A stretch of DNA of 64,000 bases, taken from NCBI RefSeq assembly GCF_018424605.1, contig NZ_QTKT01000001.1, positions 458,914 through 522,913 of the forward strand. The letters run 5' to 3'. Every line of letters starts with the position of its first letter. The stretch's first letter is position 1. The notes under the pieces are model-generated. The model made no database searches and was not told the origin of the DNA. It worked only from the letters and a program-made list of their open reading frames with translations. Positions 1 through 8,346 of this stretch are shown piece after piece. The position numbers and the translations under genes were made by a program. This stretch comes from Marinobacter lipolyticus. GTDB lineage: Bacteria; Pseudomonadota; Gammaproteobacteria; Pseudomonadales; Oleiphilaceae.

Positions 1-71
1 AATGAAAAGCACGGGCGTAGAGTATACCCGAGTTCACCGGCTATACGTGGATTTGGTGGGGGCCAGAACGA

Positions 72-103
72 AGAAACCCGGCCGTTTTAAGGGCCGGGTT
101 TCC
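72..103 (-). terminator. Hairpin terminator downstream of tRNA-Gly
   Basis: AAACCCGGCC and GGCCGGGTTT-type arms form a stem of about ten base pairs around a short AT-rich loop, just 3' of the tRNA on the minus strand. A short T-rich stretch follows it in that direction. This is the usual form of a tRNA transcription end. Confidence 0.65.
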
Positions 104-109
104 GGAATC

Positions 110-185
110 TGGAGCGGGAAACGAGATTCGAACTCGCGACCCCAACCTTGGCAAGGTTGTGCTCTACCAACTGAGCTATTCCCGC
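110..185 (-). tRNA. tRNA-Gly (anticodon GCC)
   Basis: Read on the minus strand, the 76 bases form a cloverleaf that starts GCGGGAA and ends TTCCCGC-TCCA. It has a D-loop AGCTCAGTTGGTAGAGC, anticodon loop TTGCCAA and T-loop GTTCGAATC. The anticodon GCC reads glycine codons GGC and GGU. The 3' CCA is encoded. A hairpin terminator follows directly. Confidence 0.95.
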
Positions 186-260
186 TTTGCGCTGCTGGCT
201 TGATGCCGACAACGGAGGCGTATTCTACGGATTCGATCGCGGTCGTCAACCACTTTTTTA

Positions 261-989
261 TCAACTCCGATCGGCACCCTGCTCCGCAGCGCTTGCCATC
301 CTGCCGCTATCGCAGTTCAGATAGCCGGAGGATTGCAGCCATTGCTGGTCTGGGAAATATTTGAACACCAGCTGGCCGCCTTTGAGATTGTCCACCACTT
401 GCCGGATGACCTGCTGATCCACCGCGGGACACCCGTGACTCCGGCCGATGCGGCCATAATCTTTGACCCAGGCGTCATTCACATAGTCGGCGCCGTGGAT
501 GACGATGGCCCGTTGACGGGCGAGGTCATTGATTCCCGGCTCCAGACCATCCAATCGCAGGGAGTAGCCATGGCGGCCCCGGTAGGATTCGCTCGCCCGG
601 AACAACCCGATGCTGGACTGATGGCTGCCTTCGATATTGGAAAACGCGGTAGATTCGAGCATTCCCGAGTTCTTGCCATGGGCAACCAGATCCCGCAGCA
701 CCAGCTCACCCCTTTGCAGATCAAAGATCCACAACCGCTCCTCGCTGGAGGGGCGCGAGAAATCAATAACGGCCAGACGCTCGGGCATTACCACACCCTG
801 GTTGACGGCACAGGCGGATGCCCTCAACGCCCGTTGCAGCACGTCGACATTTAACGTCGGTGCAACGACGGAAAGCCTGGTCAGCAGTGTGTGATCGAAA
901 CCGCCGGCAACACCGTGCGTTGGCAAACAGAAGGCAGTGGCCAGCGCAAGCCCGGCAAGCACACGGCGGCTGGATGGTGGACGTTTCAT
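261..989 (-). CDS. Exported YkuD-type murein L,D-transpeptidase catalytic domain protein
   Basis: The protein has 242 residues from the chosen start (MKRPPSS), which gives a basic N-terminus and a hydrophobic signal segment ending near GVAGG. A start 23 codons upstream would put extra residues before the signal. The C-terminal half carries IVIHGADYVND and RSHGCPAVD. These match the conserved His and the S-x-G-C nucleophile motif of the YkuD-like (YkuD_2) family, whose members are predicted to act on peptidoglycan peptides in the periplasm. It lies downstream of a TetR gene on the same strand, with a 149-bp gap, so co-transcription is possible but not shown. The substrate is not known. Confidence 0.8.
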   Translation of the reverse strand: MKRPPSSRRVLAGLALATAFCLPTHGVAGGFDHTLLTRLSVVAPTLNVDVLQRALRASACAVNQGVVMPERLAVIDFSRPSSEERLWIFDLQRGELVLRDLVAHGKNSGMLESTAFSNIEGSHQSSIGLFRASESYRGRHGYSLRLDGLEPGINDLARQRAIVIHGADYVNDAWVKDYGRIGRSHGCPAVDQQVIRQVVDNLKGGQLVFKYFPDQQWLQSSGYLNCDSGRMASAAEQGADRS

Positions 990-1138
990 TATTCGGCAAA
1001 CCCTGTCAATTCGGCTCAACAAAAAGGTCAGCGGGCAAGGGCCCGAACCTGAGCTCAAGTGTCGGCCATTTTAACAGGGAATATCGGGACGACGGTCATG
1101 GTGTACATTATTCATACAATCCGGTACACACAGGTACA

Positions 1139-1864
1139 TCAGATAGCCAGCACCAGACACACCATCCGGTGAACGGCTTGTTCAAGAACTTCCGGCTCCG
1201 CATACCGTTTATTCAGCAGGTGGTCATACCCCAGCCCAAGCGTCACGCTGACAAGCAGCGATGCGTCCCGCGCCGGCGCCGGAGAATCCAGCCGCTGCAG
1301 GATCTGCTCCAGGCCTGCCACCCATACACGGCGATAGTTACGGGCCAGCGCCGCAAGGCGCTCGTCTCTGAGCGATTCCATCAGGAACACCTGCTCAGTC
1401 AGCGTCTGCTCGCACCGCTGTGTGAACTGCTCCTGCAGGTATGCCGTCGCAATGGCGCTGAGCCTTGCGGCCAGCGCTGCCCGCCCGGCCCCACCATGGA
1501 CAAGAGCGTCCGACGGCACGTTATCGAGAACCAGATTCACCGTGTCATAGAAGCGGCCGAGTTCTTCCCGGGCTTTTTCCGCGAACAGCATGAAGGAGTC
1601 GCTGATCAGCTCTTCGATGTCACGGAAATAGTAGGTTGTTGCCGCCAGAGGAACCCCGGCTTCGCGGGCAACCGCACGATGCTTTATGCCCTTCAGCCCA
1701 TCCCGCGCGGCAATGCGCAAGGTGGCTTCGAGAATCTGCAACCGACGGTGTTCGCTTTTCGCTCTCGCTGCCTTGCGGCCGGAGTATCGAATGGATTCCC
1801 GGAAAGAGCGCTCTTCCGGGAGCTCACTGTCTTGCCATAACCTGATGCTTTGCGCCTGACCCAT
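1139..1864 (-). CDS. TetR-family transcriptional regulator
   Basis: An N-terminal helix-turn-helix of the TetR type is visible: RLQILEATLRIAARDGL, then IKHRAVAREAGVPLAATTYYF. The alpha-helical remainder (roughly residues 80-240) would be the ligand and dimer domain. The protein has 241 residues from ATG at 1864; an in-frame start 11 codons earlier is possible. There is an unusual ~35-residue basic extension before the DNA-binding domain. No divergent target gene sits next to it, and the ligand cannot be predicted. The only same-strand neighbour downstream is the YkuD-type gene. Confidence 0.85.
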   Translation of the reverse strand: MGQAQSIRLWQDSELPEERSFRESIRYSGRKAARAKSEHRRLQILEATLRIAARDGLKGIKHRAVAREAGVPLAATTYYFRDIEELISDSFMLFAEKAREELGRFYDTVNLVLDNVPSDALVHGGAGRAALAARLSAIATAYLQEQFTQRCEQTLTEQVFLMESLRDERLAALARNYRRVWVAGLEQILQRLDSPAPARDASLLVSVTLGLGYDHLLNKRYAEPEVLEQAVHRMVCLVLAI

Positions 1865-2040
1865 GGCCCGTTTCCTGTTTCGTCGCCCTGCCCCCACAGC
1901 TGCTTCGAGGGAGGCTCTTCCGGTTCACCCGGACTTATTGTTAATTTTTGTAAATGATGACCGAAACAGGAAACCCAATCTTTGACCGGTTCGGCAGTTT
2001 TCAGCTTCACTGCAGGCAATCTCGAATTGGCTGGGGGTTG

Positions 2041-2643
2041 TTACTGACCGAAGCGACGTCCCTTTTTGAGGTAGTCTGCTTCTTCAGGGGTCGATGAGCG
2101 CTTGAGGGGCCCGTTGCGGTGGGGAAAACGCCCGAATCGGCGAATAATGTCGTGATGATCCCTGGCCGCCTGCCTGAAACTCTGCATGAAGTCCCCCAGC
2201 AGCCCGCTTGTGGCCGCAGCCAGCTGCTCGAAACATTCCAGCGACAGCTCCTGGTCCGCAAGGCGCTCCGAATGTTCCAGCGGCATATAAAGGAACGCCC
2301 TCTGCACAGGGGGCAGCTGCATGTCCTGGCCTTTTTCCATGGCCTGACGCGCGAGGCTGCGGGCGAGCCGGTCATGCTCGAAGGCCAGCGCACTGCCGCG
2401 AAAAATATTCCGGGTAAACTGATCCAGCAGAAGAATCTCTGCGAGCGCCCCGCCCGCAGATTGCCGCCAGTGGCTGAGGCCACCCTCGGAGGCAAACAGC
2501 ACCATGGACAGAAACCGCCGCCGGATTTCCTGATCGAAACGTCGGTCCGAGCGGAACCAGCGATTGCGATGAAAGCTGTCGGGCAACCCATCGCCGTCGA
2601 GTTCTCCGAACCAGAAATCCAGAATGTCTTTCCAATCGAACAT
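2041..2643 (-). CDS. DUF924 family protein
   Basis: This 200-residue soluble protein is all-helical in appearance. It carries the family signatures DILDFWFGELD at the start, RWFRSDRRFDQEI, and LLDQFTRNIFRGSALAFEHD in the middle, which place it in the DUF924 (TPR-like) family. Members are widespread in proteobacteria and have no established activity. It is divergent from the CbiX-like gene, with 106 bp between the two starts that would hold both promoters. Confidence 0.85.
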   Translation of the reverse strand: MFDWKDILDFWFGELDGDGLPDSFHRNRWFRSDRRFDQEIRRRFLSMVLFASEGGLSHWRQSAGGALAEILLLDQFTRNIFRGSALAFEHDRLARSLARQAMEKGQDMQLPPVQRAFLYMPLEHSERLADQELSLECFEQLAAATSGLLGDFMQSFRQAARDHHDIIRRFGRFPHRNGPLKRSSTPEEADYLKKGRRFGQ

Positions 2644-2749
2644 ACCGGGGTACCCAGTTCATTGGTGAATACGTCATTCACGCTTCCGGCCGACGGCCTT
2701 TGCGTTACACTTTACGACACCGAGCCCCGGATCGTTCACAGGAGCACCC

Positions 2750-3130
2750 ATGCCCGATCAGCATCGTATCATTCTTCTGGCCCACGGCAGCAGCGACGAA
2801 CGCTGGTGCCGGACTTTCGAGAAGCTGGCCGCACCAACGGTTGAATCCGTGCCCGGAGCACAGATTGCCTACATGGAGCTGGCAGAGCCCTCACTGGACG
2901 CTATTGTTAAAGAGGGGGTTCACGACGGTGTACGCAGTTTCACGGTGGTGCCACTGTTCCTCGCCGCGGGCAGACACCTGCGCAAAGACGTGCCGGCGAT
3001 GATCAAAGCGCTGGAACAAAACTTCGATGTAACAATCGGCCTGGCACCTCCGATCGGTGAGAACCCCCAGTTAGGCGATGCCATTCGCGATGTTGTACAG
3101 CAGGAGCTGGCAAACCAGAAGGCGTCGTAG
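2750..3130 (+). CDS. CbiX-like sirohydrochlorin chelatase domain protein
   Basis: At 126 residues this is the size of a small single-domain CbiX. It begins IILLAHGSSDERW, where the His is the family's metal-coordinating residue. It continues with VVPLFLAAGRHLRKDVP, matching the second conserved His-containing block of CbiX/SirB chelatases. The family inserts Co or Fe into sirohydrochlorin for cobalamin or siroheme. An AGGAG precedes the ATG by about six bases. No other tetrapyrrole genes are nearby, so the metal and pathway are inferred only. B12 use fits with the class II reductase further along this window. Confidence 0.75.
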   Translation: MPDQHRIILLAHGSSDERWCRTFEKLAAPTVESVPGAQIAYMELAEPSLDAIVKEGVHDGVRSFTVVPLFLAAGRHLRKDVPAMIKALEQNFDVTIGLAPPIGENPQLGDAIRDVVQQELANQKAS

Positions 3131-3192
3131 CTTTCCCCGGCACCAGCGGACTAACTGGGCGGCGTGACCAATGCAATGAACGGAGCTATGCA

Positions 3193-4095
3193 ATGAGCAA
3201 GCGCATTCTTGTTACCGGAGGCACTGGCTTCATCGGCCAGGCTCTGTGCCCGCGGCTCACCGCCAAAGGCCACACCCTGACGGTATTGAGTCGGCGCAAC
3301 GAAGCGGATGTAAAAGCGCTGTGTGGGCGTGTGGAGCCGATCAGCAACCTGTCCCGATTACGGGAACATCCCGGCTTCGACGCCATCATCAATCTGGCCG
3401 GTGAAGGGATCGCGGACCAACGCTGGTCCGAGCGGCGAAAGCAGGAAATCAGGGACAGCCGTATTGCCCTGACCCGCGAACTGGTGACCGTCGCCAGAAG
3501 CTGGTCATCGCCCCCCGCGGTACTGATATCCGGCTCCGCCGTTGGTTTCTATGGTGATCAGGGCAGCGCACTGGTTACCGAGGCAACGCCGCCGAACGAC
3601 GAATTCACCCACCGCCTGTGCCGCGACTGGGAAGCCGAAGCGCTGGAACTCGAAGCCGATGGCGTAAGGGTATGCCTGTCACGCACGGGCATTGTCGCTG
3701 GCCCGGGAGGCGGGTTCCTGAAACGGATGCTGCTGCCGTTTCGCCTGGGACTCGGAGGCCGGCTTGGCTCCGGCCTTCAATACATGCCCTGGGTGCACAG
3801 GGAGGATGTGGTGTCTGCGCTGATATTCATGCTGGACTCCGACCAGGCTTCCGGGGCGTACAACGTGGTCAGCCCGAACCCCGTCACCAATCGGGAGTTC
3901 ACCCGCTGTCTCGCCCATGCTCTCCACCGGCCCGCCCTGTTTCCGGCACCCGAGCCGGTTCTGAAGCTGGCGTTGGGTGAAATGTCGCGCTTACTGCTCA
4001 CGGGCCAGCAGGCCATGCCGGAAAAACTGTTGCAACAAGGCTTCGAGTTTTCTTATCCGGAACTGCCGGCGGCGTTGGCGAACTGCGTTCGGTGA
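3193..4095 (+). CDS. TIGR01777 family NAD(P)-binding epimerase-like protein (YfcH type)
   Basis: The 300-residue protein starts with ILVTGGTGFIGQALCPRL, a Rossmann GxxGxxG nucleotide-binding motif. It carries INLAGEGIADQRWSERRKQEI and SGSAVGFYGD, typical of the YfcH/TIGR01777 branch of extended short-chain dehydrogenases. The C-terminus (about residues 240-300) is the DUF1731-like tail. E. coli YfcH is a homologue of unproven substrate. It follows the CbiX-like gene by 62 bp on the same strand, and tRNA-Glu lies downstream with its own promoter. Confidence 0.9.
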   Translation: MSKRILVTGGTGFIGQALCPRLTAKGHTLTVLSRRNEADVKALCGRVEPISNLSRLREHPGFDAIINLAGEGIADQRWSERRKQEIRDSRIALTRELVTVARSWSSPPAVLISGSAVGFYGDQGSALVTEATPPNDEFTHRLCRDWEAEALELEADGVRVCLSRTGIVAGPGGGFLKRMLLPFRLGLGGRLGSGLQYMPWVHREDVVSALIFMLDSDQASGAYNVVSPNPVTNREFTRCLAHALHRPALFPAPEPVLKLALGEMSRLLLTGQQAMPEKLLQQGFEFSYPELPAALANCVR

Positions 4096-4130
4096 AACTG
4101 CCAGCCCGCCTGATTTTTTCAAAAAAGCGT

Positions 4131-4159
4131 TTGACAGCCAAAAGCGTGTTACTTAATAT
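4131..4159 (+). promoter_or_regulatory. Strong sigma-70 promoter of tRNA-Glu
   Basis: TTGACA (4131-4136) and TAATAT (4154-4159) are separated by exactly 17 bases. A GC-rich discriminator CGCGCC follows, the hallmark of stringently controlled stable RNA promoters. Transcription would start about 30 bases before the mature tRNA. Confidence 0.85.
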
Positions 4160-4198
4160 ACGCGCCACCTCGACGAGGCAAGTCAGTAAGAACGTTGC

Positions 4199-4274
4199 GT
4201 CCCCTTCGTCTAGTGGCCTAGGACTCCGCCCTTTCACGGCGGCAACAGGGGTTCGAACCCCCTAGGGGACGCCA
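4199..4274 (+). tRNA. tRNA-Glu (anticodon TTC)
   Basis: The 76-base cloverleaf begins GTCCCCTTCGTCTAG and ends CTAGGGGACGCCA. It has anticodon loop CTTTCAC (TTC) and T-loop GTTCGAACC. The identity is glutamate, reading GAA and GAG. CCA is encoded. It lies about 40 bases downstream of a near-consensus promoter. Confidence 0.95.
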
Positions 4275-4286
4275 ATTTTCTTCTTC

Positions 4287-4442
4287 TCAGGCTGATTTAT
4301 CAGTCGCCTTCCGGGCAGCGTTCATGCCCAGGTGTTTCGGATGTTTGGCGTCTCTCGCCACAAAAACGCCGACAGCCACCAGAAACCCCACCATCAGCAA
4401 TACTGTTGCAATACCTGCTATCACAATCGCGTCCAAGTACAT
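4287..4442 (-). CDS. Small single-pass membrane protein, CcoM-like (cbb3 oxidase accessory peptide)
   Basis: From the ATG at 4442, which has GGAG eight bases upstream, the product is 51 residues. It starts MYLDAIVIAGIATVLLMVGF, continues as one transmembrane helix, and ends in a basic cytoplasmic tail. Longer in-frame starts exist at 4460 (ATG) and 4478 (GTG), but without a comparable ribosome binding site. The opening pattern of an M-Y/F-x-D-x-x-V-I-A-G start, one helix and a charged tail resembles CcoM. CcoM is the small subunit found with cbb3-type cytochrome oxidase in Pseudomonas stutzeri and is encoded away from ccoNOP. That identification is from memory of the family and is the main uncertainty. 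If it is wrong, this is an uncharacterised membrane peptide. Confidence 0.6.
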   Translation of the reverse strand: MYLDAIVIAGIATVLLMVGFLVAVGVFVARDAKHPKHLGMNAARKATDKSA

Positions 4443-4539
4443 AACCTGATCTCCAGCCATTCCATTATTGAATTGCACTCAGATTAAGCCCTCGCTGTTC
4501 TGCCTGTATTGACCTGCATCAACCTGCTCATCGGATGTG

Positions 4540-4554
4540 CCGGTTCTGAACCGG
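4540..4554. repeat. Perfect 7-1-7 palindrome upstream of the GGDEF-EAL gene
   Basis: CCGGTTC-T-GAACCGG is a perfect inverted repeat, about 130 bp before the start of the downstream gene. Two direct copies of TTGCAA (4590-4595 and 4601-4606) lie between it and the gene. It could be an operator or a short transcript hairpin. Nothing in the window identifies a binding protein. Confidence 0.4.
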
Positions 4555-4682
4555 GAACCTCACCACATTTCTTTCGGTTTTTCCTGTATTTGCAAAGCAC
4601 TTGCAAGAAACTGCTGCTATAGTCCTGAGGGTAACTACCTATCTGTTCCATGTTTCATCGTCAGGGTGGCTGAAGTAACGGC

Positions 4683-7100
4683 ATGCAGAAACTGTCGACA
4701 CGTCTCCAACGTTTCCGAACGGGGTCACCCCTGTCGTTCCGGCTACTCGCATGGATACTGCTGTTCAGCTCCCTGTTCACCGTGATCGCTTCCGCCATTC
4801 AGCTTTATCTCGATTACCGCAAGGATCTCACCCAGATTGACAATCGCATGGTGGTGGTGGAAACCGGCTATGCCTCCAGTCTGGCGCGGAGTCTATGGGC
4901 GCTTGATCAGAAATTGCTGCAAACCCAGATGGAAGGCATTCTCAGCCTGCCTGACGTAGTTCACTTGCGATTGCGGATAGAGCCTGACTCCGAACTGGTG
5001 ATGGGGAACATGCCGAGGGATTCCCGCACCACCTCCCATAGTTTCGATCTTGTGCATCAGGGCGACGAGATGTTCAAGCTCGGCGAACTGACGGTGACCG
5101 CCGACCTCAATCGCGTCTACACGGACATGAAGCGCAAAGTGGGTCTGATTCTGGTGACCCAGTTCTTCAAGACGTTTCTGGTGTCGATCCTGATCATCTG
5201 GATATTCCAGCATTTTGTCGCCCGCCACCTGTCGGCGATGGCCAACTACACGCGGGAGTTCTCCCTGACCAACCCGACCAGTCCGTTGCGCCTGGATCGC
5301 CCCGATACCCCGCTGAACCGCCGCGACGAGCTGGCCCAGGTCAGCGAGGCCATCAACCATATGCGCGAACGGCTCAATGAAGATGCCGCTCGCCAGGAAC
5401 GTGATGCGGCGGAAATCCGCAAGTTCTCGAAAGCGATCGAACAGAGCCCGTCGTCGGTACTGATCTGCGATCGTCAATGGCGCATTGAGTTCGCCAATCA
5501 GAAGTTCACCCAGTTAACCGGATACGACGCCAGCAGCATTCTCGGCAAGCACCCGGGCGCGCTGTCCGATAACGCCATGGAACACCGCGAAACCCGGCAC
5601 CTGTGGCAGTCCATCCGGCTTCAGGTTCAGCGCGTGGGGGTCTGGCAGGGCGAGGTGAACAGCGTCCGCCGTAACGGCGAACGCTTTTGGGAGCAGCTGA
5701 TCGTTACCCCGATCAAGGATTCCAGCGGTGAAGCCACTGGGTATCTGATCCTCGGTGAAGACATCAGTATTCGCAAGCGCTACGAACAGCAGCTGTTGCG
5801 GCAGGCCAATTACGACATCCTGACCGGCCTGCCAAACCGGATGCTCGCCCTGGACCGGCTGAAACTGGCGCTGGCTCAGGCCCGCAGGGAGAATTCCCTG
5901 GTGGGCGTGATGTTCCTGGATCTGGACAACTTCAAACACATCAACGACACCCTGGGCCACGATGCGGGCGACAACCTGCTGATTGAAGCCGCTCGCCGCA
6001 TCTCCAGCTGTCTGCGGGGCACCAGCACGGTGGCGCGTCTGGGTGGCGACGAATTCCTGGTTATTCTGCCCGGGCTGGCCGGGCCCGAAGCCACCTCCCA
6101 GGTGGCGGAACGTATCCTGAAAACCTTCGAACCCGCCTACCTGCTGAATGGCCAGGAAGTCTTTGTCACCACCAGTATCGGTATTGCCATTTTCCCGACC
6201 GACTCCGATAACAGCGGAACCCTGCTCCAGCATGCGGATGCGGCGATGTATCAGGCCAAACACAAGGGCAAGAGCGCCTTTGCCCACTTTGCGCCGGAGA
6301 TGACGGAAGTCTCCCACGAACGCCTGCAGATGGAGTCCAGAATGCGCCGGGCGCTTGAGCTCAACGAGTTCGAGCTCTATTTCCAGCCTATTGTCCGCAC
6401 CGACACCGGCGCCCTGTGTTCCGCCGAGGCTCTCCTGCGCTGGAACAACCCGAGCATGGGCATGGTCATGCCGGATCGCTTCATTCCCCTGGCGGAGGAA
6501 ACCGGACTGATCATCCCCATCGGCGAGTGGGTACTCCATGAAGCCTGCCAGAAGGCGGTCCGCTGGCGCGAAGTCACGGGGACCGATATCGGCGTATCGG
6601 TTAACGTCTCACCCCGCCAGTTCCGCGACCGCGGGTTTACCGACGCCGTTATGAATGCGCTGAAAGAAAGCGGGCTTGCGCCCGAGAAGCTGGAGCTGGA
6701 AATTACTGAGCGGCTCATCCTCGACAACACCATTGAGACGGCGGATATCCTGAAGCAGCTTGATGCCGCCGGCATACGCTTATCGGTGGACGATTTCGGC
6801 ACCGGTTATTCGGCGCTCAGTTACCTCAAGAGCTACCCGTTCGATACCCTGAAGATCGACAAGTCTTTCGTACAGGATGTCCTCAAGGAACAGGAAGACG
6901 CCTCGCTGGTGAAAGCCATCATCAATATGGCCCACAGCCTGGGACTCCACGTGATTGCGGAAGGCGTGGAAGAAGAAGCCCAGACCCACTTCCTCCAGCA
7001 GCAGGGCTGCGACTACTCCCAGGGGTATTTCTACAGCCGCCCCGTTCCGGAGACTGAATTCGAAACATGGTTGCGCACCAACCATCGCGCAAGAGCCTGA
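4683..7100 (+). CDS. Membrane-bound PAS-GGDEF-EAL c-di-GMP enzyme
   Basis: The 805-residue protein has an N-terminal transmembrane helix (about 22-44), a periplasmic sensor region and a second helix near 155-178. A HAMP-like linker, a PAS domain (about 245-360), GGDEF (about 370-535) and EAL (about 550-795) follow. The cyclase signature GGDEF near residue 455 is intact. The product-inhibition I-site RxxD is RGTS, so feedback binding there is probably lost. The phosphodiesterase half keeps EALLRW, DDFGTGYSALSYLK and KIDKSFV, so both activities look chemically possible. The net activity cannot be told from sequence. It is upstream of ackA, separated by 22 bp; read-through is possible but no functional link is known. 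Confidence 0.93.
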   Translation: MQKLSTRLQRFRTGSPLSFRLLAWILLFSSLFTVIASAIQLYLDYRKDLTQIDNRMVVVETGYASSLARSLWALDQKLLQTQMEGILSLPDVVHLRLRIEPDSELVMGNMPRDSRTTSHSFDLVHQGDEMFKLGELTVTADLNRVYTDMKRKVGLILVTQFFKTFLVSILIIWIFQHFVARHLSAMANYTREFSLTNPTSPLRLDRPDTPLNRRDELAQVSEAINHMRERLNEDAARQERDAAEIRKFSKAIEQSPSSVLICDRQWRIEFANQKFTQLTGYDASSILGKHPGALSDNAMEHRETRHLWQSIRLQVQRVGVWQGEVNSVRRNGERFWEQLIVTPIKDSSGEATGYLILGEDISIRKRYEQQLLRQANYDILTGLPNRMLALDRLKLALAQARRENSLVGVMFLDLDNFKHINDTLGHDAGDNLLIEAARRISSCLRGTSTVARLGGDEFLVILPGLAGPEATSQVAERILKTFEPAYLLNGQEVFVTTSIGIAIFPTDSDNSGTLLQHADAAMYQAKHKGKSAFAHFAPEMTEVSHERLQMESRMRRALELNEFELYFQPIVRTDTGALCSAEALLRWNNPSMGMVMPDRFIPLAEETGLIIPIGEWVLHEACQKAVRWREVTGTDIGVSVNVSPRQFRDRGFTDAVMNALKESGLAPEKLELEITERLILDNTIETADILKQLDAAGIRLSVDDFGTGYSALSYLKSYPFDTLKIDKSFVQDVLKEQEDASLVKAIINMAHSLGLHVIAEGVEEEAQTHFLQQQGCDYSQGYFYSRPVPETEFETWLRTNHRARA

Positions 7101-7122
7101 CATTAGGAGAACCTCCCCTTCC

Positions 7123-8319
7123 ATGGACGACACCGTACTCGTCATCAATTGCGGCAGTTCATCACTGAAAGTGGCACTGTTTGACGCTGACATGAACAAA
7201 CTCGGATCAGGACTGGCAGAACGACTTGGCAACTCCGATGCGTTTGCCGGCCTCTCCGGCGAACCGGAGCGCATCCCCCTCGCCAACGGCGCCAGCCATA
7301 AGGATGCGCTGGAGGCGCTGATTGAAGCGTTTCGACAACGCAACCTGCTGAATGCCCAGCCAGCCGCCATCGGGCACCGTGTGGTGCATGGGGGCGAGAG
7401 ATTTCGCGAGGCGGCACGGGTCACGGACGACGTGATCGCGGCCATTGAACAGTGCGCAAGCCTTGCCCCGCTGCATAATCCGGTCAATCTGGCCGGAATC
7501 GACGCCATCAGCGACTTGTTCCCCGACGTCCCTCAGGTCGTGGTATTCGACACCGCCTTTCATCAGACCTTACCCGAGTACGCCTATCGCTACGCCCTGC
7601 CCGACCGGTTCTATCAGCAATGGGGTGTGCGGCGTTACGGTTTTCACGGCACCAGCCACAGCTTTATGGCCACCGAAAGCGCTCGCCGGCTCGGCAAGCC
7701 TCCGGAGTCCACCTCGATCATCTCGGCACACCTGGGCAATGGCTGCAGTATCACCGCCATCAGGGAGGGCGCCAGCGTGGACACCAGCATGGGGCTAACG
7801 CCGCTGGAGGGATTGGTGATGGGTACCCGCAGTGGCGATGTCGATCCGGGCCTGTTCGATTTTCTCGGCTCCAAAGGCATCAGCGCGGATGAAGTTCACC
7901 GGATACTCAATCACGAGAGTGGATTGCTGGGTATTTCGGGCCAGACCAACGACATGAGGTCGCTCTGTGAACTCGCCGAACAGGGCCACCGGGCGTCCGC
8001 ATTGGCCATCGAGGTGTTCTGCTTTCGACTGGCGCGGTACATTGGCGCCATGATGGCATCACTGGCTCATCTCGATGCTTTGGTGTTCACCGGCGGTATC
8101 GGCGAGAACAGCGCCCTGGTGCGCCATAAAACCCTGAGTCATCTGAGCCTGCCGGGGTTTTACGTTGACCGGGATCTTAACCAGAATCACGGTCGCGCCA
8201 GCGACGGTCGGATTGACAGCGGCAACAGCCGCTTCGCGATCCTGGTCATTCCCACCGATGAAGAACTGGTCATTGCCAAAGCGGCGCGAGCCAAAGCCAC
8301 GTCTGAACCACACCACTGA
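7123..8319 (+). CDS. ackA: Acetate kinase
   Basis: The 398 residues begin VLVINCGSSSLKVALFD, the phosphate-binding start of the ASKHA fold. The protein carries HRVVHGG, VVFDTAFHQTLP, RRYGFHGTSHSFM and VFTGGIGENSA, all acetate kinase signatures. It interconverts acetyl phosphate plus ADP with acetate plus ATP. The start at 7123 is chosen because the family motif begins there and TAGGAGAA precedes it; longer in-frame starts run back into the previous gene. It is followed by pta after 27 bp, forming the usual overflow and acetate-uptake pathway. Confidence 0.97.
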   Translation: MDDTVLVINCGSSSLKVALFDADMNKLGSGLAERLGNSDAFAGLSGEPERIPLANGASHKDALEALIEAFRQRNLLNAQPAAIGHRVVHGGERFREAARVTDDVIAAIEQCASLAPLHNPVNLAGIDAISDLFPDVPQVVVFDTAFHQTLPEYAYRYALPDRFYQQWGVRRYGFHGTSHSFMATESARRLGKPPESTSIISAHLGNGCSITAIREGASVDTSMGLTPLEGLVMGTRSGDVDPGLFDFLGSKGISADEVHRILNHESGLLGISGQTNDMRSLCELAEQGHRASALAIEVFCFRLARYIGAMMASLAHLDALVFTGGIGENSALVRHKTLSHLSLPGFYVDRDLNQNHGRASDGRIDSGNSRFAILVIPTDEELVIAKAARAKATSEPHH

Positions 8320-8346
8320 TCAGGCACTACCCGAAAGGAATCCTTC

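Noticed and set aside
4590..4623. Sigma-70 promoter made of TTGCAA and TATAGT
   Set aside because: Spacers would be 11 or 22 bases, outside the usable range.
5514..6539. A 341-codon open frame on the minus strand
   Set aside because: It lies opposite the GGDEF/EAL coding sequence and shows no recognisable domain or start signal.
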